From Cellulomonas sp. NS3 (GTDB lineage Bacteria; Actinomycetota; Actinomycetes; Actinomycetales; Cellulomonadaceae): a stretch of 64,000 nucleotides of DNA. Made by a program: the position numbers and the translations under genes. Of the stretch, positions 29,974-40,192 are shown in pieces. The DNA lies in the NCBI RefSeq assembly GCF_024757985.1, contig NZ_CP103289.1, positions 3,410,001 to 3,474,000 on the forward strand. Reading direction: 5' to 3'. Numbering within the stretch: position 1 is the stretch's first letter; every line of letters begins with the position of its first letter. The notes beneath the pieces are model-generated. The model made no database searches and was not told the DNA's origin. It saw nothing but the letters and a program-made list of their open reading frames with translations.

Positions 29974-30218
29974 GCGGCCGCGCGGGCGCGGCGCCGGGGC
30001 CGGCCTGGCGCGACTGGGCCGTCGGCACCCGCGTCGTCGTGCGGCGCCGGCTCGGTCCCGAGGAGGACCACCTGTACACCGACGTCCTCGGCGAGCTCAC
30101 GCGGGTCGACGACGACGGCGTGCAGGTCGCGACGCGCCGCGGCCCGGTCGACGTGCCGGGCCCCGAGATCGTGCTCGGCAAGGTGGTGCCGCCCGCGCCG
30201 CCTCGCCGCCCTCGCTGA
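29943..30218 (+). CDS. Small SH3-like domain protein (Rv0428c N-terminal type)
   Basis: A protein of up to 91 residues with a compact beta-rich core: WRDWAVGTRVVVRRRLG, LYTDVLGELTRVDDDGVQV, ATRRGPVDVPGPEIVLGKVV. This pattern resembles the SH3-like domain that precedes a GNAT acetyltransferase domain in Rv0428c-type proteins; here the GNAT part is absent. The start is uncertain: GTG at 29943, 29946 or 29970, with 29970 fitting the overlap with the possible leader peptide. It is divergent from the ferredoxin gene. The function is unknown; the frame stops cleanly with no remnant of an acetyltransferase downstream. Confidence 0.65.
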   Translation: MVSITGRGVVSGRAGAAPGPAWRDWAVGTRVVVRRRLGPEEDHLYTDVLGELTRVDDDGVQVATRRGPVDVPGPEIVLGKVVPPAPPRRPR

Positions 30219-30245
30219 GCTCGTCGCAGCCGCGCACGACGGCGG

Positions 30246-30274
30246 CGACCCGCGGGCGGTGAGCCCGCGGGTCG
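30246..30274. terminator. Perfect 12-bp hairpin between convergent genes
   Basis: CGACCCGCGGGC (30246-30257) and GCCCGCGGGTCG (30263-30274) form a perfect stem with loop GGTGA. It lies between the ends of the SH3-like gene and the VanW gene and probably terminates both. Confidence 0.7.
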
Positions 30275-30292
30275 TGCCTCGTGCGGGCGGTG

Positions 30293-33200
30293 TCAGCCCG
30301 CCGGTGCCGTCGGTGCCGCGCCGCAGATCACGCGGTTCTGCGGCTTGTACTTCCACGTGAACGACTCGGTGTCCTTGAGCTGACCCTCGAGGAACAGCTT
30401 GCGCGTCGTGGTCACCGTGAAGCCCGGGTTGCCGGCCGACTGCGGCTCGCACGTCGGGGACTGCGAGTACGTCGTCGTCGGGCTCACGACGCCGGACCGC
30501 CCGCTCGTCGTCGACTCGACGGTCCAGTACTTCGTGCCCCAGATGCGCACGTGCACCCGCCCGCCCTCGACGAAGCCCTGGACGAGCGCGCCGTACGGCG
30601 TGTTGTTCTTCCACCGCATGTCGAGCGTCCCGGTGTAGATCGTCGCCTCGCGCCCCTCCGGGTAGCGCGCGAACCACTCGGAGTGCGGCCGGTGCTCGAC
30701 GTCCTCGAAGCCCGCGAAGTGGGCGGCGTTGAACGTCGTCGTCGAGATCTGCGACAGCCCGCCGCCCATCCCGTCGACGTGCTCGCCGTTGACGATCACC
30801 CCTGCGCTCTGGAACCCGTTGGCCGCCGTGATCGGGCCGAGGGCCTCCGTGAGGCTGAAGGTCCCACCCGGCTCCACGAGGGTCCCGGTGATGTTCCTCG
30901 CGCCGTTGGCGATGTTCGCGGTGCGTCGCGGCTCGCTCGTGAGGGGCGTCGAGAACTCCGAGACGATCTCCTTGATCCCGAGGGCCTCGAGCTTCGCGGT
31001 CGACTCCGCCGGGTCGGTCTCGACGAGCTCGACGGCCGCCGTGCGCTGGTCCCCGGTCGCCGCCGTCGTCACCGCCTGCGCGAGAGCCGTCGGGTCGAGC
31101 GTGGTGCCCGGCTTCCCTGGCACGATCACGGGCGCGCCGCCCTGGAACTCGAAGTGGGCGTCCGCCGACTGCGTGAGCAGGTTCGTCGTCCGCGCGAGGA
31201 CCGCCTCGGAGAGCTTCGCGCCGTCGAGCTGGAGCTCGAGGTCCGACGCCACGGGCACCATGCTGGCCGCACCGGCGACGACGTCCGCGGGGAGCTCGAC
31301 GCGCTGACCGCCGACCTCGACGACCACGGGCGCCGCGACCACGCGCTGCGCGACGGTCGTCAGGGCCGTCTCGGTCTCCTCCTGCGTGATGTCGGGCGCG
31401 ACGGGCGTCGTGCGCAGCTCGAGCGGCTGCTCGTCCGTGAGCCACCGCGTCCGCAGCACCTCGACCGCGTCGTCCGCGTCGAGCGCCCAGCCGTCGGCCG
31501 CCTCCGTCGCGTGCGCGTCGCCGTCCGCGAAGACGACGCCGCCGTCCACGGGCGCGAGCGTCAGCGTCCCGGTCAGGTCGTCGACCGCCGCCTCGAGCGC
31601 CGGCACGTCGACCTCCGTGACGGGAGCGTGCTCGTCGACCCCGAACAGGTGCTGCCACAGCCGCTGGGGGCTGAGGTCGAGCCCGGTGAGCTGGTCGACC
31701 GTCTCGGCCGCGTCGAACGCGAGGCCCGCTGCGGCCGGCTCGACGGTCGCGACGACCTCGCCGGCCGTGACCGTCACGGGTGAGGTCGCGGTGTCGCCGA
31801 GCTCCTGCTCGAGCTCGGCTCGGGCCTGCTCGGCCGGCATCCCGCCGATCTCCACGCCGGCGACGGTCGCGCCGCGCGGAACCCGGTCGGCCAGCGCGTA
31901 CGCCGCGCCGACGTAGCCCGCCCCGAGGAGGAGCACGACGACGCCGACGACGAGGAGCACCTTGGGCCAGCGCCGGCGCGGCTCGTAGTCGTCGAACTCG
32001 TCGATCGGCGACGGACGGTGCTCGGGGTCCTCGCCGCGGGGCTGGGGCGCGGGCGCGGTGCGGGTCGCCGTCCCGTTCGACGCGGTCGACCCGTTCGTCC
32101 CTGTCGCCGGGGCGTCGCCGTGCGGCGTCGCTCCGAGGGGGGTCGTGGCGGCGTCAGCGGGGACCCGTGCGGTGGCGCCGGCCGCGGCGGCGGACGCAGC
32201 ACCGGCACCGGACGCGGCCGTCGCGGCGCCGGGACGCGCACCTCCGGCGGCTGCCGGACCCGGGTAGGCCGTCGTCGGGGGGCCGGCCGGGTCGCCGGCG
32301 GTGGGACGGTCGGCGGGTCGGCCGTCCCCGGGCTTCGTGAAGGACGTCGCGGGAGGGCGCACGGTGTCCGTGGGCGCGCCGGCTGCGGCCGGTGCGGCTC
32401 CGACCGGTGCGGGTGCTGCGGCGGCCGGTCGGGCGCCGGCGGGACGCAGCGGCAGCTCGGGCGGCGCGGCGGGCCGCGCGGACGCGGCACCGGGCGCGGG
32501 CGCTGCGGCAGCTGGCGTCGTCGCAGCAGCGGAGGACGCGCCGACGGGAGCCGTCACGCGCGCAGCAGTCGCGCCCGCGGCCGCTGCAGCAGCCGCTCCT
32601 GCGACGGGCACGCGCGCAGGACCGCCGCCCGGGCGGGCACCGGCCGAGTCCGGGGCGGGCGCAGCCGTGGGACCGGTCGGCCGCTCGGTCGCCGGGCCGG
32701 AGGTGCCGGGCCGCTCGGGCGCGCCCGGGCTGCCGGGGGTGCCGGCGTGGTCGGACGAGACGGGCCGCTCGGACGCGGCAGGGCGCTGCGAGGGCGCAGG
32801 GCGGTCCGAGGGGGCAGGGCGGGCGGAGCCCGGAGCGCCGGTGCGCGCCGCCGCGTCCAGCGCAGGCGTGCGGACCGGGCCCGCGTCGCGGGTCGGCGGG
32901 GTGACCTGGGTCGGCGTGTCGTCGGCGCGTGCCGGCCCTGTCCCCGGCCGGCTCGCAGCGCTCGCGGGTGCGGCACCGTTCTGCTGGGCGGCCGGGCGCG
33001 TCGCGTTCGGGCCCGCCGGGGGCGCGGACGCCGAGGGCGCGCGCGACGCCTGCTCGGCGGGCACACGCGCCGGGAGCGGGCTCGCCGAGGCGGGGGACGG
33101 CGCGGAGGGCGACGACTCCGCAGCTGGGGACGACACGGGCGGCGCGGCCGCGGAGGACACCGGCGCCGACGGCGACGCCGACGACGCGGGAGCCGACGAC

Positions 33201-34120
33201 GACGGGGTCGCCGCGGCGGCGGGCGCGGTCGGGGACTGCTCGCCGGCGGGAGCCGGCCGCGCGGAGGCCGAGGTGCCGGACGACGGGGCGGCCGACGACA
33301 GGGCGGCGCTCCTCGACGTCGGAGCGGCGGCCGTCGACGGCGCGGCCGCGGGCACGACGGGTCCGGCGGAGCGGGCATCCCCCGTCGCGGGGCCGCCGGG
33401 CGCGGCCGACCGGGGCTGAGCCGCGACCGTGGGAGCGGCAGGCGCGGTGCGCGGTTCCGCAGCCGTGCTCGCGGGCGCGGACGGTGCCGTCGCAGCCGGA
33501 CGTGCAGGCTCCGGCTTCACCGGCTCGGGCTTCGCCGTCGCTGCAGACGCGGTCGGCGCAGCGGCGCGGGGTGCGGGCGCCGACGGAGCCGCAGCGGCCA
33601 CGGGCTCGGGCTTCACCGGCTCGGTCTTCGCCGTCGGTGCAGACGCGGTCGAGGCAGCCGACCCGGGTGCGGGCGCCGCGGCTGCCGCTGCCGAGGGCAC
33701 GGGCTTCTCGGACGCGGCTGCCTGGCGTGCAGGTGCCTCGGTCGCAGCCGCCCGAGGTACGGCCGTCGAGGCCGAGGGCGCTGCGTCCGACGACGCGGCC
33801 GGTGCCGGGGCCGCCGGCTCCCCCGACGGGGCCTGCGTGCGCGGCTCGGCGGCGGCGGCCGGACGCGCGTCCGCGGACCTCGCATCCGGCTGCCCGGTCG
33901 CGCCGCGCTCCATGGACCCGGACGCCGTCGACGCGGTCTGCGGCACCGTGGCCTCGGACGTCGCGGCGCGCGCGCCCGCATCCGCACCCGCGTCGCTCCC
34001 GGCGCGCTCCCCCGGCTGCGCAGCAGCGGGCGAGGCGGACGTCGAGCCCGGCGCCGTGTCGCCCGACGTGGGCGCCTCGGGCGTCGCCTCCGAGTCGTCG
34101 CGCTCGGTGCTGCTGGCCAT
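30293..34120 (-). CDS. Giant VanW-domain membrane protein with long disordered N-terminus
   Basis: A 1275-residue protein. Residues 1 to about 700 are almost entirely Ala, Pro, Ser, Thr and Gly with scattered Arg/Glu and an imperfect repeat EPVKPEP; this part should be cytoplasmic and disordered. One membrane helix follows near 717-740 (KVLLVVGVVVLLLGAGYVGA). The outer part has two YoaR-like putative peptidoglycan-binding modules (from GATVAGVEIGGMPAEQARAE), then the VanW domain with GGTFSLTEALGPIT, GMGGGLSQISTTTFNAAHFAG and RPHSEWFARYPEGREAT. VanW proteins are of unknown biochemical function and are linked to the cell wall. Start ATG 34120 with GGGGGA upstream. The extreme N-terminus is the odd feature. 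Confidence 0.88.
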   Translation of the reverse strand: MASSTERDDSEATPEAPTSGDTAPGSTSASPAAAQPGERAGSDAGADAGARAATSEATVPQTASTASGSMERGATGQPDARSADARPAAAAEPRTQAPSGEPAAPAPAASSDAAPSASTAVPRAAATEAPARQAAASEKPVPSAAAAAAPAPGSAASTASAPTAKTEPVKPEPVAAAAPSAPAPRAAAPTASAATAKPEPVKPEPARPAATAPSAPASTAAEPRTAPAAPTVAAQPRSAAPGGPATGDARSAGPVVPAAAPSTAAAPTSRSAALSSAAPSSGTSASARPAPAGEQSPTAPAAAATPSSSAPASSASPSAPVSSAAAPPVSSPAAESSPSAPSPASASPLPARVPAEQASRAPSASAPPAGPNATRPAAQQNGAAPASAASRPGTGPARADDTPTQVTPPTRDAGPVRTPALDAAARTGAPGSARPAPSDRPAPSQRPAASERPVSSDHAGTPGSPGAPERPGTSGPATERPTGPTAAPAPDSAGARPGGGPARVPVAGAAAAAAAGATAARVTAPVGASSAAATTPAAAAPAPGAASARPAAPPELPLRPAGARPAAAAPAPVGAAPAAAGAPTDTVRPPATSFTKPGDGRPADRPTAGDPAGPPTTAYPGPAAAGGARPGAATAASGAGAASAAAAGATARVPADAATTPLGATPHGDAPATGTNGSTASNGTATRTAPAPQPRGEDPEHRPSPIDEFDDYEPRRRWPKVLLVVGVVVLLLGAGYVGAAYALADRVPRGATVAGVEIGGMPAEQARAELEQELGDTATSPVTVTAGEVVATVEPAAAGLAFDAAETVDQLTGLDLSPQRLWQHLFGVDEHAPVTEVDVPALEAAVDDLTGTLTLAPVDGGVVFADGDAHATEAADGWALDADDAVEVLRTRWLTDEQPLELRTTPVAPDITQEETETALTTVAQRVVAAPVVVEVGGQRVELPADVVAGAASMVPVASDLELQLDGAKLSEAVLARTTNLLTQSADAHFEFQGGAPVIVPGKPGTTLDPTALAQAVTTAATGDQRTAAVELVETDPAESTAKLEALGIKEIVSEFSTPLTSEPRRTANIANGARNITGTLVEPGGTFSLTEALGPITAANGFQSAGVIVNGEHVDGMGGGLSQISTTTFNAAHFAGFEDVEHRPHSEWFARYPEGREATIYTGTLDMRWKNNTPYGALVQGFVEGGRVHVRIWGTKYWTVESTTSGRSGVVSPTTTYSQSPTCEPQSAGNPGFTVTTTRKLFLEGQLKDTESFTWKYKPQNRVICGAAPTAPAG

Positions 34121-34169
34121 GGATCGTCCCCCTGCTGCTCAAACCGGGCGCGTGCTCGCGTCGGGCGCA

Positions 34170-34175
34170 ATTCTA
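34170..34175 (-). promoter_or_regulatory. -10 box TAGAAT for the VanW gene
   Basis: TAGAAT on the minus strand, about 50 nt upstream of the ATG, leaving a leader of about 42 nt with a GGGGGA ribosome-binding site. Confidence 0.5.
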
Positions 34176-34259
34176 CGGTCCACGTCGAACCGTTTCGTGC
34201 AGGGTTTGCCGCGGATTCACCATCCACCCACGCCTTCGGCGCGAGCCCCACGCATCGGC

Positions 34260-34778
34260 TCAGGCGAGGCCGCGCGTGCGTCCGCGCAGGTGGACCAGAC
34301 CCCCGGTCGAGGGATCGCCCTGCCGGGCCTCGAGCACGGTCCCGACGACGACGTCGTGGTCCCCCGCCGGGTGCACCGCGGCCGTCCGGCACTCGAACCA
34401 CGCCGCGGCCCCCTCGACCCATGCCGCACCGGACCGGGGGGCGCGCACGTGCGGGACGCGGTCGAGCTGCCCGAACGCGGGACGGCCGGGCGACGCCAGC
34501 CAGTCGGCGACGGGCGCCTGCGCGTCGCCGAGCACGCTGAGGGTCCACAGGTCGACGTCGTCGAGCGCCTCGCGCAGTCGCGCGTCGACGTGCACGCAGA
34601 ACAGCACGAGCGGGGGGTCGAGCGAGACGGAGGCGACCGAGCTGGCGGTGATCGCGTGGTCGACGCCGCGCCAGCGCAGCGCGACGACCGCGACGCCGGC
34701 GGGGAGCCGCGCGACGGCGGCACGGAAGACGGCGGGGTCGACGGCGTCGTGACCGCCGGGCGCGCCGCCGTCGATCAC
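34260..34778 (-). CDS. Flavin reductase-like domain protein
   Basis: A 172-residue FMN-binding split-barrel protein of the flavin reductase family. It shows ARLPAGVAVVALRWRGVDHAITASSVASVSLDPPLVLFCVHVDARL, the typical opening with its small-talk Ser-Val-Ser strand, and ends GDHDVVVGTVLEARQGDP. Such proteins supply reduced flavin to partner oxygenases, but no oxygenase is next to it. The GTG start overlaps the stop of the membrane-protein gene (GTGA), so it is downstream in the mshB - membrane protein - flavin reductase series. Confidence 0.85.
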   Translation of the reverse strand: MIDGGAPGGHDAVDPAVFRAAVARLPAGVAVVALRWRGVDHAITASSVASVSLDPPLVLFCVHVDARLREALDDVDLWTLSVLGDAQAPVADWLASPGRPAFGQLDRVPHVRAPRSGAAWVEGAAAWFECRTAAVHPAGDHDVVVGTVLEARQGDPSTGGLVHLRGRTRGLA

Positions 34779-35164
34779 GGTGCGGGCGGTGCGGGCGGGG
34801 CCGGGAGCCGCACGTCGCGGAACCAGGACCGCGGCGCGAAGGCGGCGAGCCCGGTCGCGACGGCGGCGCCGATGACCCAGGTCCAGCCGAGCAGGCCCTG
34901 CGCGGTCACCAGGACGTCACCGCCCGGGCCGGGCTGCGAGAGCAGCTGCACGACGAGGAACAGGCCGCCCGCGTAGCCGACGAGCGCCGAGAAGCCGGAC
35001 CACGCACGCACGGTGACCGCGGAGGCCAGCACGAGCGCGAGGCTGAGGACGAGGCCCCACGGCTCGACGGACCGGTGCATCGTGGTCCCGACGGCCGCCA
35101 CGAGACCGCCGAGGAGCAGGGCGGCGGCCGCGCGCAGGACGGCTCCGCGGGTCAGGGGCTGCAC
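34775..35164 (-). CDS. Small integral membrane protein (DUF6113-like)
   Basis: A 129-residue protein with four predicted membrane helices (about 9-25, 34-51, 56-74 and 87-108) and a Pro/Ala tail. A small membrane protein after mshB is a conserved actinobacterial arrangement (Rv1171 in mycobacteria), although its role is unknown. The GTG start is 4 bp after mshB; a TAGCCT hexamer (35171-35176, minus strand) sits 6 nt before it inside the end of mshB, so a separate leaderless transcript is possible as well as read-through. Confidence 0.78.
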   Translation of the reverse strand: MQPLTRGAVLRAAAALLLGGLVAAVGTTMHRSVEPWGLVLSLALVLASAVTVRAWSGFSALVGYAGGLFLVVQLLSQPGPGGDVLVTAQGLLGWTWVIGAAVATGLAAFAPRSWFRDVRLPAPPAPPAP

Positions 35165-35168
35165 GGCG

Positions 35169-36194
35169 TCAGGCTACCCGGCGCACACCGAGCGGCCAGC
35201 GCACCGGCCGCTCGCTGCGCCCGTCGGCGAACCGGTACGCCTCGGTCGAGAGCAGCGGCGCGAGGACGCCGTTGCTCAGCGCGTAGGCGCCCACGAGCGT
35301 CGCACCCGAGGCGCGGCGCCGCCCGGTGCGCGCGTCGGGCACCTCGAGCGCGGTGACCGCCTGCACCTGCGTCGCGTGCGCGCGCAGGGCGGCGACGACG
35401 CGCGGCAGCACCGGGGCGACGTCGACGAGCACGTCGAGCTCGTGGTCGGGGACCGCGACCGTCGGCAACGGCCCCTCGGGGTCGGGCAGCGTGAGGTGCG
35501 GGCGCCCGTCACGCAGCGCCGTGAGGGCCGGCGCCTGCGCGAGCTCGGCGTAGGCGGAGCGGAGCGCGGTCGCGCCGAGCGCCGCCACGAGCACGACGGG
35601 CCCGGTGTGCGGTGGGTGCCCGCCCGCGGCACGTCCCCACGCGGGGTCGGCGGCGAGCGCGACAGCGCGCCGGGTGACCTCGTGCGCGCGCACGTGGTCG
35701 GGGTGGCCGTAGCCGCCGCCCGGCTCGTACGTCACGACCACGTCGGGACGACGCACCCGCAGCACGGTCGCGAGGCGACCCGCCGCGTCGTCGAGGTCGG
35801 ACGCGACGAACGCGTGCTCGGGCAGCACGTCGAGCCGCCCGGCCTGCGCGGTCCCGGCCCAGGCCATGCCCGAGTCGGCGAAGCGCGCGCCCGGCGCGCC
35901 GACCCGGTCGAGGAACACGTGGTCGCTCACCCCGAGCGCGCCCAGCGCGTGCGCGAGCTCGCGCTCCCGGTGCGCGGCGAGCGCCGCACCATGGTGCTCG
36001 AGGTGGGCGAGCTCGTCGCCGATGACCTCGCCCTCCTCGCCGCGCGTGCACGTCACGACGGTCACGGGCAGCCCGGCGGCGGCCCACGTCGCCAGGAGCG
36101 CGCCCGTCGCGAGCGTCTCGTCGTCGGGGTGCGCGTGCACCGCGAGGAGCCCGCCCGTCACCGGGGCGGGGTGCACCGGGACGGGCGCGCTCAT
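35169..36194 (-). CDS. mshB: Mycothiol biosynthesis deacetylase MshB
   Basis: Zinc-dependent deacetylase that removes acetate from GlcNAc-inositol in mycothiol synthesis; 341 residues. The metal motif HPDDE is at residues 22-26 (AVHAHPDDETLATG), with the second site GGYGHPDHVRAHEV near residue 148. Length and the CTRGEEGEVIGDELAHLEHH segment fit MshB rather than the related mycothiol-conjugate amidase. I chose the ATG at 36194, 4 bp after the typA stop. It shows that the organism uses mycothiol, as expected of an actinobacterium. Confidence 0.92.
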   Translation of the reverse strand: MSAPVPVHPAPVTGGLLAVHAHPDDETLATGALLATWAAAGLPVTVVTCTRGEEGEVIGDELAHLEHHGAALAAHRERELAHALGALGVSDHVFLDRVGAPGARFADSGMAWAGTAQAGRLDVLPEHAFVASDLDDAAGRLATVLRVRRPDVVVTYEPGGGYGHPDHVRAHEVTRRAVALAADPAWGRAAGGHPPHTGPVVLVAALGATALRSAYAELAQAPALTALRDGRPHLTLPDPEGPLPTVAVPDHELDVLVDVAPVLPRVVAALRAHATQVQAVTALEVPDARTGRRRASGATLVGAYALSNGVLAPLLSTEAYRFADGRSERPVRWPLGVRRVA

Positions 36195-36198
36195 CGCG

Positions 36199-38139
36199 TC
36201 AGGACTTCTTGCTGCGCGCGAAGGCGCGGGCACGCTCGGTCTGGTCCAGGATCACCTTGCGGATGCGCACGACCTCGGGCGTGACCTCGACGCACTCGTC
36301 CTCGCGGGCGAACTCGAGGGACTCCTCGAGCGTGAGGTGGCGCGGCGGGGTGAGGTTCTCGAACGTGTCGCTGCTCGCAGCGCGCATGTTCGTGAGCTTC
36401 TTCTCCTTGGTGATGTTGACGTCCATGTCCTCGTTGCGCGAGTTCTCGCCGACGATCATGCCCTCGTAGACCTCCTGCGTGGGGTCGACGAAGAACGACC
36501 CGCGCTCCTGCAGGTTGATCATCGCGAACGGCGTCACGACGCCCGAGCGGTCCGCGACGAGCGAGCCGTTGACGCGGGTCTCGATGTTGCCGACCCACGG
36601 CTCGTAGCCCTCGGCGATGGACGACGCGATGCCGGTGCCGCGCGTGTCGGTGAGGAAGCGCGTGCGGAACCCGATGAGCCCGCGCGCCGGGACCATGAAC
36701 TCCATGCGGACCCAGCCGGTGCCGTGGTTCGACATCGTCTCCATGCGGCCCTTGCGCTGCGCGAGGAGCTGCGTGACCGAGCCGAGGTACTCCTCGGGGA
36801 CGTCGATCGTCATGCGCTCCATCGGCTCGTGGACCTTGCCGTCGATCTTGCGCGTGACGACCTGCGGCTTGCCGACCGTGAGCTCGAAGCCCTCGCGGCG
36901 CATCTGCTCGACGAGGATCGCGAGCGCGAGCTCGCCGCGGCCCTGGACCTCCCAGGCGTCGGGACGCTCGGTCGGCAGGACGCGCAGCGACACGTTGCCG
37001 ATGAGCTCCTTGTCGAGGCGGTCCTTGACCTGGCGGGCCGTCACCTTGTGGCCCTTGCCGCCCTTGCCGGCGAGCGGCGAGGTGTTGATCCCGATCGTCA
37101 TCGAGATCGCGGGGTCGTCGACGGTGATCATCGGCAGCGGACGGGGGTCGTCCGGGTCCGTCAGCGTCTCGCCGATCGTGATGTCCTCGATGCCGGCGAC
37201 GGCGACGATGTCCCCGGGGCCCGCCGACTCGGTGGGCACGCGCGTGAGCGCCTTGGTCTCGAGGAGCTCGGTGATCCGAACGTTCTGCAGCGTGCCGTCG
37301 GCGCGGGCCCACGCGACGGTCTGGCCCTTGCGGATGGTGCCGTTGAAGAGGCGCAGCAGCGCGAGGCGGCCGAGGAACGGCGACGCGTCGAGGTTCGTGA
37401 CGTGCGCCTGCAGCGGGGCGGTCTCGTCGTACGTCGGCGCGGGGATCTTCTCGATGATCGTCTGGAACAGCGGCTCGAGGTTCTCCGAGTCCGGCAGGCT
37501 GCCGTCGGCGGGCTGCGTGAGCGACGCGCGCCCCGCCTTGGCCGCCGCGTAGACGACCGGGACGTCGAGGATCGCGTCGAGGTCGAGGTCCGGGACGTCC
37601 TCGTGCAGGTCGCTCGCGAGACCGAGCAGCAGGTCGGTCGACTCGTGCACGACCTCTTCGATGCGCGAGTCGGGGCGGTCGACCTTGTTGACCAGGAGGA
37701 TCACGGGGAGCTTGGCCTCGAGCGCCTTGCGGAGCACGAAGCGGGTCTGCGGGAGCGGGCCCTCGCTCGCGTCGACGAGCAGGACGACGCCGTCCACCAT
37801 CGACAGGCCGCGCTCCACCTCGCCGCCGAAGTCGGCGTGACCCGGGGTGTCGATGACGTTGATCGTGATGCCGTCGGGCGCACCCGCCGCGGCCGCCGCG
37901 GGACCGGTGTACCGGATCGCGGTGTTCTTCGCGAGGATCGTGATCCCCTTCTCGCGCTCCAGGTCCCCCGAGTCCATCGCGCGCTCGTCGACGTGGGCGT
38001 GGTCCCCGAAGGACCCGGACTGCCACAGCATCGCGTCGACGAGGGTCGTCTTCCCGTGGTCGACGTGGGCGACGATCGCGACGTTGCGCAGGTCGGCGCG
38101 CACGCTGGTGCCGGCGGGCACAGACATAGGAGTACTCAT
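36199..38139 (-). CDS. typA: Ribosome-associated GTPase TypA/BipA
   Basis: Translational GTPase related to EF-G, 646 residues. G motifs: AHVDHGKTTLVDAML from residue 24, DTPGHADFGGEVERGL, and NKVDRPDSR. The C-terminal EF-G-like domains include RVLPTERPDAWEVQGRGELA and GLIGFRTRFLTDTRGTGI. Two ATG codons four triplets apart could start it; neither has a good Shine-Dalgarno. A TAGAAT hexamer at 38182-38187 gives a leader of about 36 nt. mshB follows after 4 bp. Confidence 0.95.
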   Translation of the reverse strand: MSTPMSVPAGTSVRADLRNVAIVAHVDHGKTTLVDAMLWQSGSFGDHAHVDERAMDSGDLEREKGITILAKNTAIRYTGPAAAAAGAPDGITINVIDTPGHADFGGEVERGLSMVDGVVLLVDASEGPLPQTRFVLRKALEAKLPVILLVNKVDRPDSRIEEVVHESTDLLLGLASDLHEDVPDLDLDAILDVPVVYAAAKAGRASLTQPADGSLPDSENLEPLFQTIIEKIPAPTYDETAPLQAHVTNLDASPFLGRLALLRLFNGTIRKGQTVAWARADGTLQNVRITELLETKALTRVPTESAGPGDIVAVAGIEDITIGETLTDPDDPRPLPMITVDDPAISMTIGINTSPLAGKGGKGHKVTARQVKDRLDKELIGNVSLRVLPTERPDAWEVQGRGELALAILVEQMRREGFELTVGKPQVVTRKIDGKVHEPMERMTIDVPEEYLGSVTQLLAQRKGRMETMSNHGTGWVRMEFMVPARGLIGFRTRFLTDTRGTGIASSIAEGYEPWVGNIETRVNGSLVADRSGVVTPFAMINLQERGSFFVDPTQEVYEGMIVGENSRNEDMDVNITKEKKLTNMRAASSDTFENLTPPRHLTLEESLEFAREDECVEVTPEVVRIRKVILDQTERARAFARSKKS

Positions 38140-38181
38140 CTCAGGGTGGTGGGAGCGCGCCGCGTCGTGGGGCGCCGATCG

Positions 38182-38187
38182 ATTCTA
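38182..38187 (-). promoter_or_regulatory. -10 box TAGAAT for typA
   Basis: TAGAAT on the minus strand, 42 nt upstream of the typA ATG and downstream of the dpp terminator hairpin. Confidence 0.5.
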
Positions 38188-38244
38188 CCGGCACCCGCGG
38201 CGCGGGGCCTACGCGGACGGCGGTCGGCACCCGTCCGGACGGCG

Positions 38245-38280
38245 GCGACCCCCGCCCCGGAGAGCCGGGACGGGGGTCGC
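38245..38280 (-). terminator. Strong hairpin terminating the dppDF gene
   Basis: Arms 38245-38260 and 38265-38280 pair over 16 bp with one mismatch around a GAGA-like tetraloop (AGAG). It starts 30 nt after the dppDF stop on the minus strand. Confidence 0.65.
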
Positions 38281-38309
38281 GGCTCGGGTGGCGCGGGGGT
38301 CGTCGCGGG

Positions 38310-40148
<1,839 letters not shown>

Positions 40149-40192
40149 GGTCTGACCGAACCTTTCCGTGGACGATCTGCGAGCATGGCCGC

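Noticed and set aside
32018-34540. An 840-codon open frame on the plus strand
   Set aside because: It runs antisense to the low-complexity half of the VanW gene and reads as Arg/Gly-rich noise. In such GC-rich, stop-poor DNA it is a shadow.
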